64,000 nt of DNA from Setaria digitata (taxonomy: Eukaryota > Nematoda > Chromadorea > Rhabditida > Setariidae), in contig RCAB01000036.1 of the NCBI GenBank assembly GCA_003640385.1, positions 186,001 through 250,000 of the forward strand, written 5' to 3'. A program made the translations under genes and the position numbers. This document shows, piece after piece, positions 12,153-23,500 of the stretch. The number at the start of each line of letters is the position of its first letter. Positions within the stretch are counted from its first letter, which is position 1. Below the pieces are notes generated by a model that searched no databases, had not been told where the DNA came from, and saw only the letters and a list, made by a program, of their open reading frames with translations.

Positions 12153-13260
12153 CTAAAAGGACTAGAGAGCAGTTTATTCAAGGCAAATGTTTATTTTTGA
12201 AATTTTTTAGAATTCGCAGAAACGTCAGTCATGAAATGAAACTTTTATTATTAATTAAGCGTCGTCTTTCCTTCCATCTTCATAGAAAAACTAAATTCAA
12301 GGGGATTATAACAACGAATTAGGAATAATAAATCGTAAGCAAATGAAATAATTATAAACAAAGGAAAGATAAAACAGACAAAGCATAATTAGAATGAAAC
12401 GGAATGATAAATAAGTAAATGCTTGGATGAACTACTGTAAGTATTTCGAGTAATTGGCCAGGAAATTTGACAATTTTGAGCAAGATGTCGTCGTTGCAAC
12501 ATGAAAATCTTCAGCTAAGCGGAAACCACTCATCCTAATAGACAACTTTTCAAAAATGGTTCGAAATTGAAAACTTATCTTCATTTAATACTTCTCTTTA
12601 TTTTAATTTGCATCGATAGTTAGAACAGAAAATTAATTTTTTCGTCATCAACCAGTAAAAATCGATAGAACTGACAAAGAGTTTTAAATAAATCTGGTAA
12701 ATTTTTGTCGACGATTTTGCAAAGTAATGCATTTTTCAAAATAGTTACAAACTACAAATTCTGCTTGAACGATATTTTAGTTAATGAGTGAATTCCTCTC
12801 GAATGTTAAAATTTAAAATAGAAGATTGAACAGCTAATTCAGGAATGAATATGAGGAGTAAAACAATGAGAGTTGTGACTTTAAATTGCCAATGAATTAA
12901 TTGAAAGGAGTACATTACCCTTAAATGAAAATGTTTTCTGCATAATGCTTAAACATTTACTTTAGAAATTAATCAAACTAAGTGCTTTTCGAAATTTATA
13001 TATTTATATTACGAAACGTATGGGGATGTTTTCGCTTGTCTCTTACCACTGAAACTAGGGTTTAATCTTTCATGATATTCATCAGTCTTAAAATACTATT
13101 AAATTATCCTTTAGACAAATGACCTTGAAAAACTCCATCAACAGAAATTTAAGTGGCCATCTCTAATACTTTAAGCTGGTATTTTTCAGTTAACAGCCTC
13201 AATTCATGAAATCTTCATTTTCATTAGCAGTCAACATGCATTCCATTTAGTCGCAAAGTT
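12153..13260. other. Unresolved; probably holds 5' exons of the annexin
   Basis: The first annexin exon I can support starts with an acceptor in phase 1, so at least one upstream exon must exist here. No ATG exon with a phase-1 donor stood out. One 33-codon open frame lies near 12440-12540 on the minus strand, but its donors do not fit. Otherwise AT-rich with no repeats seen. Confidence 0.4.
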
Positions 13261-16200
13261 CTACAACCACTGCGAAAAATTTACTCGTATCATCATAAAG
13301 CATACAAAACAAGAGAGATCAACCTTTGTCATGACAAAGTTTTGACTTTTCAGGTAATGAAACGACCTTGTGTCGTACGCTGCACTGTCACTGCCAAGAG
13401 AAATGCTAAATATCAAATAGTGAAACCAATTTTTAATTACTTTAAATGACTCACTTCAAAATACATTTTAAGTATTTGAACTGTGCAATCTCAAGGATCA
13501 CTTTTCCTTACCGAAAGTATATCTTCAAGATCGTTTGGGTGACATCAATCAATTCCTCTTCAGTAAACTTATCAAAGTGATGCACAGTTTTAGGTCTTTC
13601 TGCTAATTTCATTTTTCAGAATGGTACTATAATAAGATAAAAAGGCGTACCGGTAAAAGCCAAAGCAGCAGTAATAAGAAAGGAAGATGTATATCCAACA
13701 ACTGCTAAAACATATTCACAACCGACTGCTAATAATATCGCGCTCAGCGTCTGTAACAGTAACTTTTTTTAATTGATACTAAATTCCAAAAATTCCATCA
13801 ATTTTTTGGAAGTAAAAGAAAACAGTTGGGCAATTGGGAAAACATACCGTAGAAAGAATTAAACATCCATAATTGGCTGATTTGTGATCCGACCCGAAAC
13901 ACTTAATTGATGCTGTTATGAAGAGAGCATGAGTAGCTGCTAGACAAATAAACATAAGATTCATCTAAAGTGAGTTCGCTTTCAGTTAGGAGCCGAATTA
14001 GGAAAAAAAAAGGAAGCAATAATAATGTTTCCTTAATTAATATTCCTTCGAAGCAAAAGCTTCCATGTTTAAAATCATAACCCATATCGGTCCGGAAAAT
14101 GATGAAAGCTTTCAGAAAAGTTAAGCTCATTACTACATTAAATACAGTAAATTCGCTTACCCAAATGAAGTATATCCATTTCCCACCAGCTGGAGTAAAT
14201 GGCATTGTTACCAAAAGAACTGTAGCCAAAAAAGTAGCAGTGGATAAAGATACCTTGAAGGAAATATCACAATAGGCTTTAAAATGTAGAATTTCTGAAA
14301 TCTCTAAAGTAAATTCAGGTTCTCCTCACTACAATCAAACAAAGAAACCTGGAAACTAGTACGATCAGCGAGAATACCCCATCCAACACGAGCCAGAGCG
14401 TTACATATGGAGGCTATGCTGAATGCGTAAGCTATAAACATATCGTCATCAATGAACGTTTCTCCAAACGTCTGCAAGTGAAGTTAAATGTATTTCGCAA
14501 ATCTATAAGTTTTGACTAACATAAGATAACTAACGATAGTCGGAAAAGAAGGAAAGATTTGAATAATTCAAGGACAATGAACTTTTACCTGAAATTTTTT
14601 CCAAATAGAATGAAAAGTAAAGCAGGAAATTTTCGTGTAGAAAATATAGAGAGAAGAAAATAAACCAGCCTTGTATAGATTGTAAAACATATTCCCATAA
14701 AATGAGCAGCAGAACAAAGCACAAAACAACCAGTAAAAAGTCGAACTTTGCAGCATTTGTAATGGGCTTAAGGATATTTGTTCCTGAGAAGAATTCACCA
14801 CTTCTTCATCCAACGACTCCTGAAAAACTTGCATTGCAAAAAGGCTTCTAAAGTTCTACATGTATATATTAAAAAAAGATTACTTATTTTGCTCACTTTG
14901 AAAATATTCAGTTCATCATCCAACACCATCACCTTAGGCTTCGTATTTCGAATTATCGGTAGGTAAACTTGGAATTTTTTATCGCACTCCCTATTCATGT
15001 ATTTAAATCGCCTGTCTGATAACTGAAAAGCTTTAGTAATACAAATAAATACCTGAACAGATTCTTGACTGCACACATGCAATCTTGAATAAGCATACGA
15101 TTTTTTATTACAACAAAACACAGCATATTTACTTTCGAAAAGTTCGCCAAACTTAGCCCATACTGAGTTTGCAATCTGTTCTTGAAGTGATTCTGATTGT
15201 TCGTCCTATAAAGATAAAAAATAACTGAAAATTTTCAGTAACATAAAATATGCACCGTTCCGCAAATTTCTGCATTCTGTTGCTACGATTTTTTTTCAAG
15301 TACTGATATGTAGAATTTTCGCATCACGAACTAACCACATCAACAGGATTACAAATAAATATTAGACCAGTTGCCTGCATAATTCCATAGGCTATTGCAA
15401 AAGTGTAAAATACTAATGGTACTCGAGCAATGACATCCTTATCTGTGAAATAACTGAAATGGTTAAATGTTAATCTCTCAATTAAGATTTCAATTTTTAG
15501 CAACTTTTAGGGCGTCAAAATTAGGAAAGCACAAGGTAAAAACTGAAAAAATTACAACTTCAAACATGTAAAGACACCGATAGAATCACATACGCGAATG
15601 GGGTTGGTTTGTGATTTAGCGGATTGAGATAGATGGTTTGAAGCGGTGCAAAGATAGATGAACTAATACCGAAACCAGCTGCGACAATACCGCTCACAAA
15701 TCCGACATGATTTGGAGCCCACTGAAAAGCTAAATTGTTTTCACTACCTTATGAGGAGTACGGTAGTTCTCTGAGGATGCTGATTAAGCTCCGCAAATCA
15801 TTTCCAAGAAAAGTGCTTAAAGTAAATCTCCTCAAGAATCCCTGTGCAAGAACGTGCCTCTGGCACATGACTTATAAAGACTATCTCGTGATGCAATCCA
15901 AACTTCGGAGAGCCCCCAATGAATATTTTTTGCTCCTAAATGAATACAAATGATACTTGCATTAATGACACAGGAAACGGTAAGAACATAAGCTATTCCT
16001 TGTCCAAATCCAAACATCATTCCATACGTCACCAAAAATGTTACAAATGATCTCCTTATTGTCCAATATGATAGAAAAACACCAGCACTAAAAATTTCCA
16101 TTTTGGAATGATGTATTTAGCTCTTTTATAAAAACTAAAAACGTTTTAATATTTATTCAATGTATTTTCTTAGGGAATAAGTTTCCTTTCTTAAGCTTTT

Positions 16201-16793
16201 TTAAAATCTTCATATAAAGGACTCACGTCATGATAGTACATCCTAAGAATGTTGCAAGTCTCAAGCCAAGTTTAGCATCTAGAAAACCTCCAATGATCAT
16301 CGCGAAAGGAAAGCAACCTGAAACTGACTCATCATGTCTTAATCTTCCATCCAAGTAGAATCACTGGGAAAATATTAGATAAGTGTGACTAAAACAAAAA
16401 TTACGCCTGTCTGACCTGTAGTAACTTCAGTTCTGATTCACAGTACTGCTAGTCTTTAGAAAATAACTTGCCCTGGAAAGTGGGTATCCAAACCAACATT
16501 TCATGGCTGATTGTAGGATCTGTATTATTACGCATATATGATGCCATGTATGGCAACATATTTCCTGAAGTACAGAAATCAAAGTATTGTTTACAATAAG
16601 TCGTGACACAATCTATGAACTGTAAGTTAAATTGACAGAAGTGAAAGGGATCAAGGAACTAACCGAAAGTATGATATGTTCCTAGTGATAAGTGGATCAA
16701 CACAGCGCCAAACATTACGAACGCCAAACGTGCTAAAGGACTAAGCTTGAAAAGGCATAAAGCCACCGGGTCGGTTAAAGTAATCGCATTCAT
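13261..16793 (-). CDS. Major facilitator superfamily transporter, OFA/monocarboxylate-like
   Basis: Fifteen in-phase exons: 16793-16664, 16564-16472, 16317-16227, 16087-15961, 15721-15594, 15453-15336, 15205-15133, 14967-14897, 14819-14589, 14471-14349, 14253-14161, 13964-13848, 13750-13651, 13599-13512 and 13390-13261; about 570 residues. Many hydrophobic segments fit a 12-helix carrier with a charged loop (DEQSESLQEQ to VLDDELNIF) between the halves. MMFGFGQGIAYVLTV, APNHVGFVSGIVAAGFGISS and ARVGWGILADRTSF are like oxalate/formate and monocarboxylate carriers. The substrate is unknown. Introns 2 and 4 begin with GC (donors GCAAGT), which is unusual. Exon 9 may instead end after FYNLYK, removing a 28-residue insert, but the donor there would be poor. 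A tiny upstream frame (ATGATTTAA) sits just before the start. The last exon could also be longer or shorter than given. Confidence 0.8.
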
Positions 16794-17888
16794 TTTGTTA
16801 AATCATAATCCTATAAGTTCTGCAAATTTGCCATTGAAGGTTGGAATACCTATCACCATTTGGATTAGCTTAAAATTACGTCATTACTGTGAAGGACAAA
16901 TTGCAATGATAATAGCATGTGATTTACAAATTTCAGTGAACAATAAGAGATAATAAACTTGATTTGATGTTTATTATCATTAACATTAATATTAATGATA
17001 AAAGCAATTAAAATAAGATAAAAAGAACACGCCTAATTAGTAAAGTAATTTTAAGATATTTTTACTATTCAGAATAGTCGTAACAGGAATGACAAAGTGA
17101 TGGAAAAAGTATCGATAAGTCTTAAATAAAATGAAGGTGGAGTGATCAATTTTGGCGTTTGTACCGCAAATAAAATGTGATGATAAGGGAGAAAAGACTT
17201 CGCTAATGTTTAAATTCTCTTCGCTCGTTATGATAAAATTAAAGAGCTTATCAGATTTTCCTTTTCGGTTCTGATATTTTTTGGTAAAGAAATCAAGTTC
17301 CCACCACCTTTGTTCTGACAAGGCAATTGGGCTGAATAACTTATCAGGATTGAATGAAAGTGAAATTGCGAATATGATGGGTATGCAGAAACGGTAACCT
17401 GTTTTTCAGAATTATCGTCGAATTGATCGATGAACGAATGCATCACCAATGAAAAGTTTGAAATTCGTTTAATAATGTGTAGTTATCAGTTCATCACTGT
17501 TTCTGATGAAATTTTTCTAGTACCAAAGGTTGTGCATTTATTGCTGGATTCTGGATGACCTGAGTATGTTTACAGGAATGTCATCTGTGGAATTTCTTTT
17601 TCTTTTTGTAAGACGAAAGAAGTTGCCGATGAAACAATAACAATTTTATTTTTGTAGGAGAGAGCTGAAGGCCATAAAAAACGGATCGGATCGTCTCAAA
17701 ATAACATGAAGAAAATCCGCATAAAATTCAAATACTTATTTTAAGCTTCTTGAAATAATGAAAGCTGATAAAGGATTATGGGAAAATTACAAGACAATTG
17801 ATATTTTAAATAGTGGATTAGAAAAAAAAATGAGGAATTAACAACACTAATGATAGAACGAAGCACATAGATAATAGCAGCTTCTCCC
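16794..17888. other. Intergenic; no supported gene
   Basis: Two overlapping minus-strand frames (17037-17449) have no clear splice sites or family resemblance. They might be 3' sequence of the gene to the right. Nothing else seen. Confidence 0.4.
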
Positions 17889-20387
17889 TCAGCATGTAAA
17901 ATAGGTCTGACGAATTAAAGCTCCCTCAACAGAGACATAGGCTTGGCTTGACCAGTGGAAAATCGATGCAGAAAGGACAGACTTGTTTATTACCTCCCGG
18001 GACGTCATCTTAATTTTGCAGGAATTCGGTACTGGAATTAATTGTCCTTTCGGGAAATTAAATTTCAAAATTTGTTTTCTAAAGGGGATGAAACTCAGAG
18101 CTTTATATATACTTTCGTTGACAGTTGTACATTTGTATAAATACTTTTGAATGTCGCCTCGCCCTTTCGTTTATTCTTGAACCAAATTACTATTCAACAG
18201 TGTTACTAGTTATTTTAAGAAATATTGTCCCCGTAGCTCTTCAGCAAATGAGATTACGCAATTGCTCAATAGGGACCACATCTAACTTCAGAGATAATGC
18301 GGAGACACTATTACACTGTTCAACCTATAAATTCTTGTTACCGTAAAAAAAGTGCTCCGTACATATCCCATATAGAACATTTCGTTTTGAAGTAGCGTAA
18401 TACTTCTCAAATGTTAAATAAGGCAATCATACAATCCTCTAGCTCTTGTTAATTCCTTTCGCCAAAATCCTTCCACCGAATAGCAATATTTTAATCGAGA
18501 CTGATCGCTAATAACGATCCTTTAAAAGACTAAATTAACTAAGAATAAAACAATTGATACCTGAAATGAATCAATGAAATAGAAGTCATTAGCAGGAGCA
18601 TGTAGGATCTCAAAGTACGACAGAAGCTCGACCATATCAGCTTTATGTGAATTTTCTCCATGGTAACATTGCATAGCTCCACGGCATAAAAATATTAACT
18701 CCTTCAGGAACACATGGAAAAGGATTACTACTTCATATTTGTTCTTCACATGCTTTAAGCAACAAATAACTTGCTTTATACAGAATTCACCCCATACACG
18801 GCATAAATAAGAGAATTGGAAGTAATGCGTTAAGCAAGTGGATCCACAGGTGAAAGAAGCATGTATAAAACTTGAGAGTATGAACAAAACGAACAAGTAA
18901 ATAACGGCACCGAGTAATGTAAATGAGTATATTGAATTAATGCAGCAAAGCAGTAAGTGTAGTGTTTGTAAGCGAATAGCCATTGACTTATTTGTACAAT
19001 AAATGAACAATACATATAAAAACAGTGGTGAAAGAGATCAGAGTGATATTTGCCGAAAAACAGAAAACGAGGTTGACCAAAAAAAAGTTATAAAGCAAAA
19101 AGATTTGAGTTTATTATCGAATCTCTCTCACACATACACATCCGGAATTTCAGCAATAAATAAATGTTGCAATTATGCGCATATAAAAGTACCTGAGAGC
19201 AAACAACTTATTATGAAGAGTCATTTTTGTGAGGAAACCCATCATTTTCTATTCGTTCAACGTTACGAAGACGAAAAAATCAAGAAAAGACGAACACCCG
19301 TCTAAAGCTCAGGGTTATTTTTGAAGATTCACAACATGTTGAAGTACACTTGAATTGCTGATCAAAATCTCTACGTCATGAATGTTCCAATACCTCAGAA
19401 TGATTTCAGCATGTCAGACATGTATACTTGAAAGTGAAGTGTCATTCTCCTCCCTGAATCGAAGCACCAAAAATTTTTTTATCTTTGATTTTCTTCAGCA
19501 ACCTACTCATTCTTCAAAAGAAATTTTGATCAAAGATTTAAGGGAATATAACAAATAATGAGCTAATTTAAAAAATAAAAAATAAAAAAATAAAAACACC
19601 TGAGCTAAAAACAATACTAGAATTATCCATATCTGTGCACAGAAATATGCAAGAAAGTTAAAGGAATTATGAAAAAATCTGAGATGAAAACTTCTCAGGA
19701 ACCCAAATGAAATCCTAGGCAAATGTGGAATTTCTTTTTTATTTTCCTCCAGAATTAAAGAAGAAATATTTACCACATTTGGTATGCAGAGTAAAAGAAA
19801 ATATTTCATCGGGAAGTGCCATACTGTAGAGAAACACATTCAACAAATCCAACTAAATCAAGAATTATGAGAACTTGTGTGTTCAATTTATGTAATAAAA
19901 TCTGCAAAGTGAGTGAACATAAACAATGAAAGAAAAATTGATACAAAGCACTCACTGTAAAATGCGCATCTAGTGACGAAAAAGTGAAGTGAATTAGCTT
20001 TGAACAATGAAAAAAAAGCTATTCAGTTATATATTAATCTACATTAAAAAGTCAAAACTGCAGGTTGAGTCTAAGACAGTCTTTTGGTACAAACTAATAA
20101 CATTAAATCCAACTTACTAAGCCAAATCCGATGGATAAATTAATATGGTAAGACAACATGGAAGTAATAGCAATTCGCAAAAATTTTTGTACATCATATG
20201 CTCTCCGATGCAAAAGCACTGTACACCACGCAAATAAAATCCCATAACTGGAAGCTTGGAAGATTTGGGGTGCAATAAAAAATAAAAACAAGAATTTTGC
20301 AACATAAAATTTATACCATGAAATCGTGTGACCAATGTAAAATTTCAGAAGTGAATAAATGATTCGATGCAAAGAAAAAAATATCAA
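17889..20387 (-). CDS. Unrecognised multi-pass membrane protein
   Basis: Provisional model with exons from about 20387 or 20247 to 20118, 19901-19825, 19714-19600, 18752-18561 and 18008-17889. All four introns join in phase, which is the main support. The product would have at least 212 residues. Hydrophobic stretches likely to span membranes are YGILFAWCTVLLH, AITSMLSYHINLSIGFGL, VLIILDLVGFVECVSL, LAYFCAQIWIILVLFLA and EVVILFHVFLKELIFLC. The last exon encodes a polar tail beginning MTSREVINKS. I could not match it to a family; a serpentine receptor or a lipid-modifying membrane enzyme are both possible. The start is unresolved, and the 0.85-kb intron between 19600 and 18752 may hide another exon. 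The gene lies 0.2 kb downstream of the Myt1 stop on the same strand, so an operon is conceivable. Confidence 0.42.
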
Positions 20388-20587
20388 CTTCCCTTTATCT
20401 AGGAAAAATCCTTTGTAGAAATTTTGACAGAATACGCTAGAAAGTTATTTTTAAATCTCCATGATAGAGAATTTACTGAAATCCTAATGGAAAAGTTAAA
20501 TAAGAAACAAAGAAAGTTTTATCGAAGAAAAAAAGATGAAAAATCTCAAATATTTTACCTTGATTTTGACCTGAAATATCATACAAA

Positions 20588-23500
20588 TTATATTCCATCC
20601 ATGTCTGACTTCCTGATTTTCGGACTTTCCATATCATTTCCTCCATCACCAGTATCCTTTTCACCATCAATTTGAGCTCGTTTAGCCGGTGGTGAAGATT
20701 CACGCCTGTGGAAGTAAGCTCTTCGGCGAGTAGTATCCCCAATAGGTTGAGCCAATTCCATTTCTAATGCTGACAACTCCTTTTCATCCACTAATTCTGA
20801 TGACATGTTCCTTAAGGCTGAAATATTAAATAACAGTATTTGCGCTAAATTAGCTACGTCGAGTGATTCCCAGCAAAACAAAATGAAAGAAAAGTCACAT
20901 TTCATAATAGGTCATTACAAAAACAGAGTACAGCGCTTAGATGAAATAAAGAGAACACTTTTTGTAGAAATGTTACCTGCAATTTCTAATGCTTCATGAT
21001 GAGCTCTCCTCGTGGGTGACCTATAGGACTCACGCCACCAATAATAGTGACGTAGTCTTTGCTCAGCTGAATTGTCAAATCGCCCTCGCATGGGAGTTTT
21101 GCATACAAAAGGTGAAGGTGTCGTATTACTTGGCGGTGTTGTGTAACCATCACGCAAAGGAGAAGCCTCGTCAGATGGTGGAGGTTCTGGAGATTTTGGT
21201 CTGTCTGGTAGAAAAGAAGCGATTTAGACAGTACAGATTTATTTTTGAGAAAATGATTATGGTAACAAAAGTCGAAAGAAAAAGTGATGAATAAGTCTCC
21301 CACCTAATTAAACTAATTATTTTCATTGAAAATCCAGACAGTGATTAAATGGTACTATCTCCTATTATGGAAAAGTACCTTACGTATACATTGTCCTTAT
21401 TAAGAGTGAATAAGAAATTTATAAATTCAGTGCCGAAGCAATAAGATTTATAAATTTCACAGTTTTACTTTGTGTTAAAAAATGAAATAACCTACAGAAA
21501 CACAAGCATGAAAAAAATTTTAAATTTGAAATCACATATAGATTTCTTTCCATATATATACACCATATATAGTTCTAAAAAAATCTGATTTTTATAAAAT
21601 CTGGTATTTTTCAAAAACTATTCCTTACCAGAAATACTCCCAGATGTACTCGGCAGGTCATGATCTTCACATTCCAAAGCTTCAAAGGCAGAAATATCCT
21701 TTTTTAATTCGCAAACTTTTTCTACAAGTTGTTCCCCCTGCAACAGTATTAAAAAGCACTGAATGGAAGCTTCGAACTGAAAAGACCATTTCCTTAGAAT
21801 TTTTTCAAAACAACCAAATCAAAAAAATTGAATTTGAAAATTGTGAAACCCAAGACTTAAAGAATACAAGCAAACTTAACAAAGTACGAATCATCTAAAA
21901 TGGAACAAAACAAATACTTTTCTAGCCATCTTCGCAGGATTTTCATCTCCGTGTAAAATACTGCAATCATTTCTGAAAAAAAAAAAAAAAAACTTTCCAT
22001 TGAAAGTAACCTACCTGTTTGATTTCTCCAAATTTTTTCAGTAAATTTTCTGCTATGTTCCTTATTTTCAGTTAAGGGGACAGAAATTCAATTCATGTAA
22101 TGCAAATATAAGATGATAGGAGCCTTATTACCTTAAAAATATCATTCGCTAAACGAGTAATCACTTGACATCAAGATGTCTACGCTTCATAGTGAAAACT
22201 TACCTTTCGAAAATATCACCTGCTGCACCAAATTCATAAAAATTAGCTTTGTTATGAAACAGATCAGTTAAACCATTTGCATCACCGCCATAGCCATCCG
22301 CAGAACGGTCAACTAGAAAAATTATAACCCCTATAAAAGCAATAAGAAATGATTAAGAAAACATGGAAATGCAAAAAAAGAAAAGAAAAAAGAGGAAAAT
22401 TACTTTGTTCAAGGGCGCCAGTACTTTCTAGACTACTTGAGGAAGGAGTGTCAACATCCATTCTTGAACTTGCTTCGATTTCATCGAAATGTGGTTCCTC
22501 ACTTATGGATGTTTCCATTACATCAATCAGTTCGTCTTCACTTTGACTTGTCTCCATTTTATCGCCACTATCAGTGTCATTGTCATCATATTTGTAATCT
22601 AAATGCATAATTATTCAGAAAAAAAAGAGTCACAACCACGAAATTTTTTGGACAAAGTTAACATAATAACAAGATTAAAGAATTCCCTACAGTGATACCA
22701 AGCTTTCCCTTGAACTAAACAAAGGAACTTGATATTCTCTGTCATAAATTAAGAAATCACCATCATCATCCTCCTCAAATTTTAGCTCTAATCGTGAGCT
22801 GTCACTGACACGAGGAACTATTTCATGCTTAAACATTGGAGACTCATCGGACGTCTGAAACAATCACTTATATACTACATTAGAAAAATAAATTATATAT
22901 AGAGTATATTATGTTAGATAAACAAAAAAGAAGCACAGCTTGAAAATATACTTGAACTTTTAATACACTATTTCATTTTCCAAGAATGCTACATTTGCCA
23001 AACACGTAAAACTAAATATAAAATTCTGTATTCCTTACAGCTCTGAAAATGCGATGGTATGGAGAACATCGACGACGATATGAATGCACTCTTTTTAGAT
23101 AAGTTGATCCATGCATAATAGTGCTTTGTATCGGTTGGACGATCCATGAAGATGCAAACAGAGACGAATAACCAATTGTTAGTACCATCCACCACATATT
23201 ACGCTCAAGATATTTATACTAAAAAATTTTCGACTTAATACTACTAATACTCCATACATATAATGTTTCCAAAGGCGAATACCAACAACTTGATCATAAA
23301 AATGAATAACAATACCTGGCGTTCATAAATACATTTCGCTAGTACCGGAATACGACATATTTCCTCTGCACTTGGTCTCTTGCTAGGATCTGTTTCCAAA
23401 AGAGGCAAAATAACACGCAGTAACGCAGATGGTACGTCTTCAATAGCAAGGAATTATTCTGTTAAGTCGGAAGAGTTGTTAAACAATATTTTTTAAAAAG

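Noticed and set aside
15735..15960. Plus-strand and minus-strand frames between transporter exons
   Set aside because: They lie in the GC-AG intron; joining the flanking exons gives continuous transporter sequence.
18522..19010. Single 162-residue minus frame as one exon
   Set aside because: Only the part from 18752 to 18561 is bounded by usable splice sites; the rest is AT-rich and hydrophobic by composition.
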